Assembly (NCBI RefSeq): GCF_000003815.2
Contig: NC_049996.1
Location: 13,551,297-13,615,296, forward strand
DNA length: 64,000 nt
Source: Branchiostoma floridae
Lineage: Eukaryota > Chordata > Leptocardii > Amphioxiformes > Branchiostomatidae
Direction: 5' to 3'
Below are positions 45,848-56,538 of the stretch, one piece after another. The notes under the pieces were generated by a model, which did not search any database, was not told the DNA's origin, and worked only from the letters and a program-made list of their open reading frames with translations. The position numbers and the translations under genes are program-made. The first letter of the stretch is position 1. The number at the start of each line of letters is the position of its first letter.

Positions 45848-47010
45848 CTAATGTCTCCTGCACGAAGGCTGTCCTTGACAAGCGCATTTCAATGTAATGC
45901 CGTCCTCATTGAACGGGAATATTCCCGTTTTGATCTTGTCCGCGTTGAATACCTGGTCTTGCACTGAGGCAAAGATCCTCGGAAACGTCGTCTTTCTTGC
46001 CTGAAACCTGGAGTCGAAGGCCTGTAGTATCTCTAGGGTTGTAGCCCACTTTGTCTTCAGCACACTGAACACGGTCATACCCAGGGGCTGCGTAAAATGG
46101 GAGGTATGGGGAAGGAGCCCATGGATTATGATCTTTTGCTCCATGGCCAACTTCAGCATCTTCAGGGAGAGGTGGGTACCGTGTTGGTCGAGCACAAGTA
46201 GAATGGGCCTCTCCTTGTGGCAATGGGGTAAGAAAATCTTGAAGTACCACTGCTTAAACAACTATTTGTTGATGGAGCCTGACTCAGACAATGCGTACAA
46301 AGCACCTGAGGGTCCTCCATCAGAAATCTTACCAGACGGCAGATCCTTGTTGAACACGATCAATGGGGGAATCACCACTCCTGCAGCGCTCACGCAAGAC
46401 ATGACTGAGATATAGTCACGGCCTCCTGATCTTATGGAGGGCGCTCTCTTAGACGCTGTTGGTACAGTAACTCTCGATTTCTTGGCGTCGAGGGCCATTC
46501 CCGTTTCATCGGCATTGTATATCTGAAATGGCCGGTTTTGCAGCTTGTTCTCCTCCAAGATCTCCCCTACTTTTAGGAAGAGGTCGTCAAAATCTTATCA
46601 TTGCTCATGGCTGCCCTCACTTTTTCTAGTCTGTTCGCTGATCTTAGGGAGATTTCTGGATTGCCGCCGTCTGAAGGCCACCCACCACCGTTTTCCAGTC
46701 ATTTTGCCACCGAATCGAGGTTTCTGGTTTCTCTCTTACTACTACTTATTACTGCTACTACATATATCATCTACTTCTTTAGCGAGGGCCTTTATCACCC
46801 CCGGGGTGAGAGGGAACCCATTTGCGGCCATTAACATTGAGTACGTATAGGGCCACTTCGTTCTCGGGGGATAGTTCGTTCTATCAACTTGTTCGCCGTG
46901 CCTCTCATGGTATCTGTCATCTAGCGTGATTTGGGGCAAATACTATTCTTTTGCCACGGCATAAATCGCTTTTCTCTCTTCTTTTATGGCTTTGTATTTC
47001 CTGAGTGTGC
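45848..47010 (-). pseudogene. Decayed pogo/Tigger-like DDE transposase
   Basis: Fragments run in order on the minus strand: SSTLRKYKAIKEERKAIYAV (N-terminal region, about 47000); KWPYTYSMLMAANGFPLTPG and WWVAFRRR (central DNA-binding part); then FQIYNADETGMALDAKK (first catalytic Asp), PILLVLDQHGTHLSLKML (second) and LLPHTSHFTQPLGMTVFSVL. At the last site the family normally has QPLDVGVF, so the third catalytic Asp is Gly here. Frameshifts near 46560-46740 and a stop near 46262 break the frame. The element was a Tc1/mariner-superfamily pogo type and is now inactive. Confidence 0.8.
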
Positions 47011-47226
47011 TAGACATCAGGCTATCATTCTTTGTGTTGATGGATGAACGATGAAAATTTAATCTGTTGGCCAACTGTTGTTTGGTGCGTTGATTTTTTT
47101 TGCGGTCTTCGAAGATTTCCTTAGTTCTTTTGGAGAGTGATGATTGCTTGTAGGTATGGGCTGTATGTGGTGACCAGGGCTGTACGTTTTTACGGTGTAG
47201 TCGATTTCTTTTCTACCAGTGCTTCT

Positions 47227-47660
47227 TCACGGGGGCATGCTTGCGCGTGCATAGGTACTTGAGTTTGTCCGTCGGTTTGGTGTAAAGGTCTGTGGTGATT
47301 TCCTTCCGATATGATGACTGTGACATACGTCTAGGAGGTTGATCGACGGATTAGATGTTTTCACTGTGAACTTGAATGTTCTGTGGGCTTCGTTCAGGTC
47401 CTTGATAAAGGACTTAAGTTCTTCCTCTGATCTAGACAAGACTACAAAGTTCTTTTGTAAAAATGTAGTTCTTCAAAGTTCCCAATGAATAAGTTTGCGT
47501 ACGATGGAGCCACCTCATGTTCCCATTGCCGTGCCATGGACAGGGTCAAAGTGTCATTGTTGAAGTCAAAGTTGTTGAGTATTCTGTCCAATAAAAGGCA
47601 TATGCTTTCTGTGGGGAATAAAATTCCGCTGCAAGGTATGGTTTTAAACAATAACGACTA
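47227..47660 (-). pseudogene. Penelope-like reverse transcriptase fragment
   Basis: Two open segments read ILNNFDFNNDTLTLSMARQW, then HEVAPSYANLFIGNFEE, and in a neighbouring frame EEELKSFIKDLNEAHRTFKF and FTPNRRTNSSTY. The APSYANLF-G...E block and the following FIKDLN-x(5)-F-x-F segment are characteristic of Penelope-like (GIY-YIG-associated) reverse transcriptases. No endonuclease or intact frame remains. It abuts the pogo-like pseudogene. Confidence 0.6.
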
Positions 47661-47805
47661 TTTGGTTTTGGGATCATTTAAACGTGGTCTATGTTTTAGT
47701 TCAACAGTACATGGTCCGATCTGAAGGGGGTCTTCCGTTGAAAATGTATAAGAATATATTAACTTGTGCGTTTCTATGATAATGCATATATTGACCAGCG
47801 TCACT

Positions 47806-48042
47806 TCAGTTCAGTTCATCCTCATATGAGGTGCCATTAACAATGTCTAACCATGCATCTCTATCAAGCATGGCGGCTAGCGGGTTGTAGTCCTTTAAAC
47901 CGACCTCATCCGAAGGAACTTTCTTGAGTGTCAGGTTCGGTAGGAAACTGTTTAGTTTATAAATATGCCTTTCGTGACAAATTACACAGGTGGTATCGTG
48001 ACCTTTAACCTCTGGTAAAGGAAAATCCTCCAAAGTTCGCAC
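47806..48042 (-). other. Unrecognised ORF
   Basis: A 78-codon open frame contains DTTCVICHERHIYKLNSF and AMLDRDAWLDIVNGTSYEDE. The CVIC-H pattern hints at a small zinc-binding site, but I cannot name a family. Its position next to decayed transposons suggests transposon origin. Confidence 0.25.
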
Positions 48043-48304
48043 ATCTGTAGCTCAGTTTCAAACCTGTCTTCCGATATTTCACACATAACAGCATCCACTG
48101 GTGTTTTTTCACACCTGAACTTCGCCAATGAATGAGTAAATAGGGGTGAAAAAAGACACATTTTGCGCTACCGCCTATGTTGTTTTGTCAGTACAATGTG
48201 TGTCATACTTTATATACTTTTACAATATACAGCTTTATGTTATCTTTTCTTACCAAAAACTGTCACAGCAAAGAATGGCAGCTATATTGACAGCCTTAAT
48301 ATGA

Positions 48305-48400
48305 GAAGAGGTTTATTTGCAAGTTCGTGCCCGAGGGCTAATTGCAAGTACATGGTATACACATAGTGACAATGGACAGTCATAAACAATATAATAAAAA
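48305..48400 (-). mobile_element. LINE 3' end fragment
   Basis: The sequence agaggtttatttgcaagttc followed by gtgcccgagggctaattgca matches 61543-61640 next to a LINE reverse-transcriptase tail. It is read as a minus-strand 3' UTR end (gcaaataaac). Confidence 0.6.
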
Positions 48401-48649
48401 TATTACAAGGTTAAATTGGTTCAAGGACAAATGTCTAATTGTGTGAATATGATGCCAAGTAAACATACAATGTACACAGATATCTGGGATATTTTAGCAG
48501 GTATAGGTACTGCACTTCCACTTACACGTATCTAATCACCATGGCGATAATGTATCGAAACAATTTTTTTTTGCAAAAGCAACAGTCTTAATTATTTATG
48601 TGGTACAAGCAACCAACCATTACAAATAAGCTTGATTAATGATAAGTGT

Positions 48650-49560
48650 AACTGGCGTCATAATTTTCCAACTTTACGTTCGTCTTCTACCCCCAGGCAG
48701 TTGGTACATTCCACCTGGAAAACAAATTGTTTCTTTATGATAGTGTCGAACATGAAGATGATGTTTGTCCATTTGTGTCGATATTGACCTATTCTATCAC
48801 CACACCAGCATCGCACTGCGTTTATTTTTAAGCTGTGACTGTGAATAAAGTCACATGCAGTCACATGCAGTCTAATTGACTGCATGTGACTGAATTCTAT
48901 TACATCCATTTGAGATAAGAAAAAAATATATTAATTGCAACATAAGTAGACAAATACCTGCAACTGGATTGAAGAAGGTAAGTGTGAAAGTTTCTGTCCC
49001 ATCATTCACCGCCGAGCCCGGATACCAGGCAGGTTTGTCATTGCTGTCGCTCTACCACACAGCAACGAATTCTCCCAGTTTGTAGAAAACTGGCTCCTGA
49101 TAGAGGAGACAAGAATATAATACTGTAGGTTAGTACAATAAATTAAATAATTAATGATTTTTTTTCTACACCATCCATACCAGCTAAGTCAAACGGAAGA
49201 CCCAGTGGCACAGAAAGAACTTACAGTTCCACAATATTGTTATAACAAGCTTAAATCAAGTTTTAACTTAACATTGAACACTTACCTTTTTCATATTTTG
49301 CACTCCTACTTCAGCCTCATCCGTCATCTTCTTTTTCTTCTGTGAGAATGCCTTCACCTTCTTGCCTTGTGTTGTCGCTGTAGTTCTTATGTGTTGTTTA
49401 GCTTTCATTGTCCTCTTCTCTTCTTCTGAGTGACATTCTTGCTTTTCTTTGCTTGCACATCCTCTTTAGCATTTTCTTCATCTTGAGTCTTCCTGTCAAC
49501 ACGATTTCTCCTCTATTCTTCACCTTCTCCATGTATGAAAACTTTAGAGCGCTCACTTGA
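48650..49560 (-). pseudogene. Decayed coding fragments, probably transposon-derived
   Basis: Short minus-strand segments look protein-like: KLGEFVAVW then SDSNDKPAWYPG (about 49010-49095, stop in frame), KKKMTDEAEVGVQNMKK ending at a good donor gtaagt (about 49286-49340), and VECTNCLGVEDERK (about 48670-48715). None forms an intact exon set. The FVAVW...WYPG pattern recalls a domain seen in some DNA-transposon proteins, tentatively. Confidence 0.3.
48858..48892. repeat. Perfect 15-bp hairpin
   Basis: The arms CAGTCACATGCAGTC (48858-48872) and GACTGCATGTGACTG (48878-48892) are exact inverse complements around a 5-nt loop. A further tcacatgcag (48851-48860) precedes as a direct repeat. Confidence 0.9.
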
Positions 49561-51498
49561 GGCTGATGATGACTGGCTTATTATTATAAAAACAATTCAG
49601 ACATACAAGGCTAGGTTGGCAGCCCGAGGGCTGAACTGTCGGACAAGTTTACAATTGCGGAATTAAAAGCAGAACTATTTACAAATGTCACTATTAGGTT
49701 AAGCAAAATTATTTACACAAAGTCATCACTGGGCAACGTGAAATAAAAGACTGTTTATACAATGTCATCACTAAATAAAGACATCATGTGGTAGATAGGA
49801 CTTTTCGTCAAACGAGTGGTGTTAGCTCTGACAGCCTGCAGTCTGTTACTCGACCGAATCTTACGGCCAGAAAGGGCCTCACGGCAAGGAGGGAACCAGT
49901 TCCCGAAGACCCAGGGGATCTGTAGAGAGAACGGGCATACGATCTGCATAGGACATGTGGTCGCTAGGCCATTGGTGTGAGAGGAGTTCAATAAGTGCTG
50001 ACCTGTAGTAGGCGTACACTGCCTTTCAGGTGAAAAGGAATTGACAAGATCAGGTCTTAGATTTGGTTCCGGCTCAGCTGGCTATGTTGCTTTAGCAATG
50101 ATGAATGGCTTTCAGCTGCTCAGAAGACGGCTTCTTACTCCCTGATGAAATTGAAAACTCTTGCTCCTTTCCTGCAACTATCTTGTACTCTTCCACAAGG
50201 GCCTCTATGTTCACGTACTTTTTCAATGAATTCTTGCATCATGGTGATTCTGTTCTTCTCTTTTTCCTCATTTCGCTACTTGTTGTCTATTTTACGTATT
50301 TTGCTTGACACGAAGAGTAACACTTCTTGACGGCAGTGCAGTGCTGCTTTGTTATGACTTATGCTTTCCACCAAGGAGATAGTGTCAGCCCAACTCCCTT
50401 TTCTATGTATGTGTGTTTTGGGTTGTTTTACTTTATCTAAGGTTAACAGAATTGTTTGAGCTGCACAGCACATAATTTTTACGTTGTGACATTGTAGCCA
50501 TCTTATTGCCGCTGCTTTGTAATACCTGTAGCCTCGTACTTGTGTAGTGACATGTTGGAACATGAATTCTTTTATTTTTTTTTGTTATTGGGTGGGCCGA
50601 CTACTCACTCTTTGCAGCCAGGGGTTGAATCGCGAGGAGCTTACAATAGGCGGGGCTAAATCGCAAGGGTCTGGAGCGAGCTGCCATTCGGCGCCACTCA
50701 GGTGACCTCAATACGACAGTAATTGCCCCAGGGACGGCCAATATACTGAAGGTTTTGAACCACTCACACCGCACCATCGCACATGTGGCGAGTTCTTTAA
50801 CGTGCCCGGGGTGTGGCTCTCCCCGACACGGGACCTCCATTTAACGTCCTATCCGAGGACAGTGCTTATAAAAAGTGTGTATCCAAATTTTGTTATGAGC
50901 TTTATCCTTAGTAGGAGCTTGAGAACAAAATATGACTGCAAGGCTTAATTTAGAGGTCACGTGTTTACCGAAAGCCTCAACTCAATCATGCTAAAGTACG
51001 AGCCTGAAAGAACCCAGCAAACTTACTAAAAAGATTTGGGTCGGTCATACCCAGTGTGATGAAATGAACTGTCTGGATATGCAGATTTGTACTTATCACT
51101 ACAAACCAGGCGTGTTACACTATAACGTATTTTCTTGAATAATGTACAGACTTTTATACTTTCAGAAATTAAAAAGGGGCTACAAGTGCAAAGTTGGCGT
51201 AAGTATTTCGAGGTTGTTGCACACTAACAGTGGGGATTTATTAAAAATAACCATGGGGAAACATCACACTTTTGAATTTAACCAGTTCAAGATCTGCCCA
51301 AAATTGGTAGAGGAAGGGTGCATACTTCATTTGAGTTTTTTTCTAATTATATTAATAAATTTTTGTCTGAAACGCCGAAACAGGGGTGCGTATTTTAATT
51401 GTAATGCTTATTTTATTCAAGAAAATAAAGGCAGTTTACTAGGTCTGCAAGAAAAAAGATAATCTTATTGAGAAACAAAAAGGTGAATGGGTATTGCC
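49561..51498. other. No supported gene; probable dispersed repeats
   Basis: The block at 50610-50870 (cgcacatgtggcgagttctt, cgacacgggacctccattta) looks like a dispersed repeat I have seen in many invertebrate sequences, without a firm name. Open frames here have no recognisable domain. Confidence 0.3.
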
Positions 51499-52319
51499 TT
51501 AATTTTGGGGCAAGATTGGTACAAGTGCATTTTTGTACACGACGAGGTGCCCGTCCCCACCTACAGCAACACGCAGTGGTGTCTTGATGTAGGCAACGGT
51601 GCAGACATGATCCCCCTCAGCCGTGAACATCTCCACCCGGTGGTTCACAGTATCAGCCACAATCACACGGCCCCAACCGTCCACACTGACTCCCCTGGGC
51701 CTATGAAGGCTCCCCGACCCAAGACCTTGACTACCAAAACTGGAGACGTAGACTCCATTCTTGTCATACTTGAGAACACGATGGTTATACCTGTCTGCAA
51801 TGAAGATGTTCCCTTTTCTGTCCACTGTGACAGACCGTGCATAACTCCCTTCTATCGTCCCAAACCTGCTCAAGTTACATATCGGCTTCCCATTCGTGTA
51901 AGCAGGACGGAACCACACTGCCTCCGCCTGGCTGGTTTTACCGGAACGTCGTGTTATTGTCAGTACGATTTTGTCGGAAATCCTGTCCACTGCAATGTCG
52001 TAGATTCTAAATCGGCCGTTGCACTTGTACGTGGCAATGACGTGGCCCTTTTTGCTATACTGAGCTACAGCGTTTAGGCTGCCGCCTCCCTGCAGAACGA
52101 CCCAAAGGGAGTTGTTGTTGCCTGTGGCTATACCGCATGGCTGCATGGCTGTAGGGAACCATCGAAGTTTAACACCCTTCATGCTGAAGACTTGAATTCT
52201 TTTGTGGTTCGGTTCAGTCACAAATATCTCATTATCCGAAGATACAGCCAGGCCTCCTGTTTTCGGGTAGTAGTCTGATACTAGTGGGATACTTACTCTC
52301 CCTGTCTCTTTCTTTTCTG
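51499..52319 (-). CDS. NHL-repeat protein, terminal exon
   Basis: An open exon of 273 codons plus stop follows an acceptor-like gtttcaccag on the minus strand. It encodes tandem NHL beta-propeller blades: GGLAVSSDNEIFVTEPNHKR then IQVFSMKG; SVTVDRKGNIFIADRYNHRV then LKYDKNG; GVSVDGWGRVIVADTVNHRV then EMFTAEG. The D-x-x-G-x-[IV]-x-V-[AT]-D-x-x-N-H-R-[VI] pattern is diagnostic. NHL propellers bind RNA or protein and often form the C-terminus of TRIM2/3/71-type ligases. No RING, B-box or coiled coil was found upstream within the window, so this is either the last exon of a larger gene with distant exons or an orphan propeller. A LINE fragment on the opposite strand directly follows upstream. Confidence 0.8.
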
Positions 52320-52339
52320 CTGGTGAAACAAAGGAATAC

Positions 52340-52675
52340 AGTTTAGTGCACGTGGCTGTAGAAACAAGAACCAGAGGTCACCAGTTGAAATTAAAAAGAC
52401 CCTTGGCGAAAACAAATACACGGCTATACTCCTTTCCGAATCGGGTCGTCAGCTGGTGGAACAGTCTCCCAGAGGAAGTAGTGATGGCACCAACTGTGAA
52501 CGGGTTTAAAATAAGATTTGACAAACACATGAAAGACCATCTTGTCGTATACAACTATAGGGCACTGGACCATCCCCTAAGACTGACAATGTCAGTTTCC
52601 AGAATTGAAGAGCAGGCCAAACTGGAGTGGATAACCCTACCGGACTGAAAAAACTCTACTCTACTCTGGTTAGTG
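52340..52675 (+). mobile_element. LINE C-terminal/3' fragment
   Basis: The open frame reads ETRTRGHQLKLKRPLA, then FPNRVVSWWNSLPEEVVMAP, then VNGFKIRFDKH, which is the typical post-reverse-transcriptase tail of non-LTR elements. It ends with a stop and a ctctactctactctgg microsatellite tail. It is 5'-truncated and belongs to a different clade from the element at 16063. Confidence 0.8.
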
Positions 52676-53122
52676 GGCGCTACTTTTTAGACTTAAGATA
52701 CAAATGAAGGTAAATTCCATCTCAGAGATGACCGTTATATTGATGACATCCTCTGGGAACAACAAAACTGTGCAAATTAAAAAAAAAATTGGCAGAAAAA
52801 AAGTTGCCATTATTATGAAATATTCAACGTCAGGAAGGAATACCAAATAACTAAACACACCTTAAAAGGTAATTTTGGTTACAACAATAGATAATTTATT
52901 TTTGCTGCTTCACGTCTGCTTCTTTGAGTCTCGCATTCAAAAACATTCTTAATAATATCCGTCTTCAAGATTTTTTTTTCAATTTGCGGCATCAGTTTGT
53001 TTTCATTTTGTAAACAAGACGGCCAACTCATAACAACAAATGACCTTGCTGATAACTGAATATTAATCATGGTCCGAAGAAGGTTGGGAGGCCATGGTTG
53101 GCTATGTGTGACAGGGGCTTAA

Positions 53123-53690
53123 CCCTATCCAGACTGGGCATTCCCTGGAATAGGCGGGGGGGGGGGGAGCTCATTTGACCCCCCCACCCCCACCTTCGTA
53201 ATTTCAAAACGGCTTACTGTACGATCACCAAATTTGCAGGGGGTGATATGCTTGTCCAATTTGATAATTTCTGAAATTTTTATATCACTATGACGTAACT
53301 CGACGTAATTATGACATTAATTGATTTTTTTTGCTAAAACGGGAAAACCCCACTATACCTAAATGTTTCACACGAAATGTTAACAATAAATGTTTTTTAT
53401 CAATATTTACGTGTTATGAGACTTCTGTTGTCAAAAGCTAACGCAACAATGTCTAAAATGACGCCATTGATGACGCCATCTGTAGTTAAGCTATCCAGCA
53501 TATTAGATTATCAACCTTAAATTCATAAGACACGTTTTTTTTATTAACATATAACGCTCAAATCCCATAAAAAGGGACTGAAAACGTTCAAAAGAATGTT
53601 TTCTGTAAGATTATGCCAAGTAGTGATTAAATCTGAGAGAAAAAAAGCTGGTTATTCTTTTCATCATAATTTTGCCGGCCATCTTAGATA
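53123..53690. mobile_element. piggyBac-like element, left part
   Basis: TTAA (53119-53122) is followed by CCCTATCCAGACTGGG, a G tract, a C tract and ttcgtaatttcaaaacggct, the inverse of the right end of the copy at 5496-6410. Homology fades after ggccatctta at about 53690 and no right end is present. Confidence 0.7.
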
Positions 53691-54380
53691 TTAGCTGCAT
53701 ATGCTTGCAGAACAATTTTTCCCAGCGGTTATATTTGAAGGCTTTTTAAACCCTACAACAAAATTTTTTATTGAACACAATTATTGACAAAGTTGGAATG
53801 TCATTTAAGACTCGTTAGTACAATACCTCAAAGCTGTATGATGATTTTTCAGCAAAGACAATATCCCCATGTCTCAAATTAACCAAAGTGAAATTTTTTA
53901 GCCTAGAACATCAAAATTTGTACGAACACTTATAGTATGCTGAATACTTCTTTCCCTGTCTGTTGTGCATGTATTACATACATTCAAAAGGTCATTGCTG
54001 CTATTGCAAAATGATTATGTAAATAATTTTATAAGCTGAACAAACGGTTGGGATTGTTTATGATTAGGCTAGGCACCCAAGGTAAACAATATTCAAAATA
54101 AATATCTGATTTTTATCCGCTTGATTATAAGAAGCTTGAGCATTTTTTTTAGTTATTTGTTGTGTATCACTTGATGAAATTATTTTACCAGTTCTAGAGT
54201 CTAACCTCTCTTCAAGCTTTAATTTTTTACCGCCCCCCCCCCCTAAAAAAACCCGCCGCTTCTAAAGACTGCAAATAATGCTATAAAGGGGACAGAGCAT
54301 CTTTTGGACTTTGCACTAAAGCATGGGTCAGCACCACAGAATAACCTTTTCCTCATAACGGCTATTAATTATTAACGCAG
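53691..54380. other. AT-rich non-coding stretch
   Basis: I see no gene, only a poly-C tract at 54233-54242 and short A/T runs. It forms the 5' flank of the plus-strand coiled-coil gene. Confidence 0.5.
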
Positions 54381-54490
54381 ACCACCGAATAGCCTTCTCC
54401 ACATAACTTCTATCAATTATTAACGCTCACTCACGAGTTCAACACTTCCCTTATAAACCTAAACCCCTTATAAATTTCTCCAGTTTAACC

Positions 54491-54730
54491 ATGCCAAGTT
54501 CTTTGTTGTGGTGGGCTGTGCGAGTTATTCTTCTGCTTGTTGTTCTCGGCTTCTACAACCACCACAACCGTGTTGAAGAAGAAAACGAGGCACTGTCTAA
54601 AAGGGTGCAGCGGTTGGAGATAGAATTACAGAAACTTCAGGAACAATGCAGTTCAAAGAATACTCTGGATAATGCTGGGGTCCAAAACGATTCGAGTGAC
54701 AGTGACGTAGGAAACATAGGGCACAAAGAG
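54491..54730 (+). CDS. Gene E: membrane-anchored coiled-coil protein, exon 1
   Basis: The ATG at 54491 opens 80 codons ending at donor GAG|gtacgt in phase 0. The N-terminus MPSSLLWWAVRVILLLVVLG is a signal peptide or signal anchor. It is followed by a heptad-patterned, highly charged helix (VEEENEALSKRVQRLEIELQ, then KLQEQCSSK) and an Asp/Ser-rich stretch (NDSSDSDVGN). Leu at regular spacing predicts a short parallel coiled coil, and the single Cys after it could link dimers. No family is recognised. It is the only intact plus-strand gene in the window. Confidence 0.65.
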
Positions 54731-55194
54731 GTACGTAGAAAAGGGGAAGACAGCTAGGTGATGTGTTATGTTCTAAAATCAATCTCAGTCAGATACAATT
54801 ATTGACAAATTTTCCATTTACAAACATTGCAAGTATGGGACCTATGTTATATTTTGTTACACTAGCGTGCTACGGCATCAATGTTGACGCGGATTAATAT
54901 ACATTTTATCCAATTTATGCATTGATATTCCATGTCTTTTCTTGTATTGTATTGTTGGAGAAAAAAAAATTACGAGCAAGGACTGTGCAAACACTTGTAT
55001 TATCGAACGGGTCAAAGTCCTGCAATTTACATGTAGCTAAGATACTTTATTCTTTATTTTACTTGTGCCCAAGTCCCGTTTTTTTTTTTAATATATATAT
55101 CTTGGAGATAACAAAACTAGATATGTATTACTTCTTACTTTATAACCGACATATTGTTCTAAATACACAACAAGAGCGTTCAACAGTCTTTATG

Positions 55195-55490
55195 CAGGGC
55201 TCGAAATAATTGAAGTTGTGCACTCATTTTTTTTTTCTGTGGGTGCACTGGCGCACCCAAACATCTTAGTTTTACATATGTAAAGATATCTAAGTATACT
55301 ACTACTAGAAGTATACATCATATTCTTGACATCTAAGTGATAGAAAGATGTTGAAAGTATCTGTCATTCAATAGATTGTAATTCAGTTTACTATGTGGTG
55401 CACCCAAAGAAAATTGTTGAACTCAATTTTCAAGCTGAGTGCACAAGTGCACCTAATCCCCCCAAAATGTTATGAAATCAATTCGTTACA
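55195..55490. mobile_element. hAT-like MITE, copy 2 (in intron of gene E)
   Basis: It begins CAGGGCTCGAAAT like the copy at 14743 and shares gtaaagatatc, tacatcatattcttgacatct and gtgcaccca motifs. The right terminus is eroded. Confidence 0.65.
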
Positions 55491-55639
55491 GCTTCTATCA
55501 ACCATTTTAATCAGTTTAAAGGGGCTACAAATTCAAGAAAACTTAAGTATCTGAAGGTGTTGATGCTTATAAATTCTACATGAAAATACAATCGTGGCTG
55601 GAGAAAATACTAACTTTTGGTTAAAATTTTGCCCTCTAG

Positions 55640-55706
55640 AAGGAAAAGGAGACGGAAGATAAAAAGGAGGAATCAAGAAAGACTGAACCATCCACAGTCG
55701 GAAATG
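55640..55706 (+). CDS. Gene E: exon 2
   Basis: This 67-bp exon after acceptor tttgccctctag encodes KEKETEDKKEESRKTEPSTV plus GN, phase 0 in and phase 1 out (AATG|gtaagt). It is extremely rich in Lys and Glu. Confidence 0.6.
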
Positions 55707-55856
55707 GTAAGTATCATCATAGAACTAGTGTATTTGCAACAAATAAGTCCTGTAAATCTGCACTACCATTGAGAGTATGTATTGAGCAATGAAGTTATGA
55801 TGAATTCTTAATGTAATCAGTTGGAAACTAATGAATCTCACTTTTTTGTTTTACAG

Positions 55857-55933
55857 ATTGGGAATTCACCAAGAAACATGTCCCCGAAAAAGAAACTGAG
55901 GAAACAAACATTCTGGGTGTAAAGGATCTGTAA
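55857..55933 (+). CDS. Gene E: exon 3 (terminal)
   Basis: It enters in phase 1 after acceptor tttgttttacag and reads DWEFTKKHVPEKETEETNIL then GVKDL and TAA (55931-55933). With exons 1 and 2 it completes a protein of about 127 residues. All three joins are in frame with consensus splice sites. Confidence 0.6.
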
Positions 55934-56472
55934 AGACACTGGTGAAAAAAGAAATTGCAATCAAATGCATATAATATGATGATTAACAGATGTTTTCGCA
56001 TTCAACCATCGTATTGCGATAAAATTGTGTGACTTATTGTCTTCTGTTTAAAAGGCATTTTCACCAGACTCTGCCGCGAAGGCACAAAATTACATGCCTT
56101 GTACCCACCATTCCTAGTTACCCCCACAGTAAATTCTAAAACTGCTGAGGAGAAAGAAGGAAACTGCGTGAAGGTTAAAATACAATGATCATTAAAGGCC
56201 TAACCAAAATACATTGGCAAAGATGAGCAAAGGAAATACTTGCAATAGATAAAGGCATCCCTAGAGGCTAAATTCTTCGATTGTATTGTTTTAAATTTTT
56301 GGAATATAACAAAGGGTAATTTTTAGCAAAACTAAGAGGCAGACTTATAAAAAAATTGTCTCATTATTACGCCGCAAAGCATTTCATTTGAAACGAATGA
56401 AACGTTAAAAAGGATAAAAAATATTCGAACGTTAAAGCTCTAAACTGGGAGTTAAGGTTGCAAAAATACATA

Positions 56473-56538
<66 letters not shown>

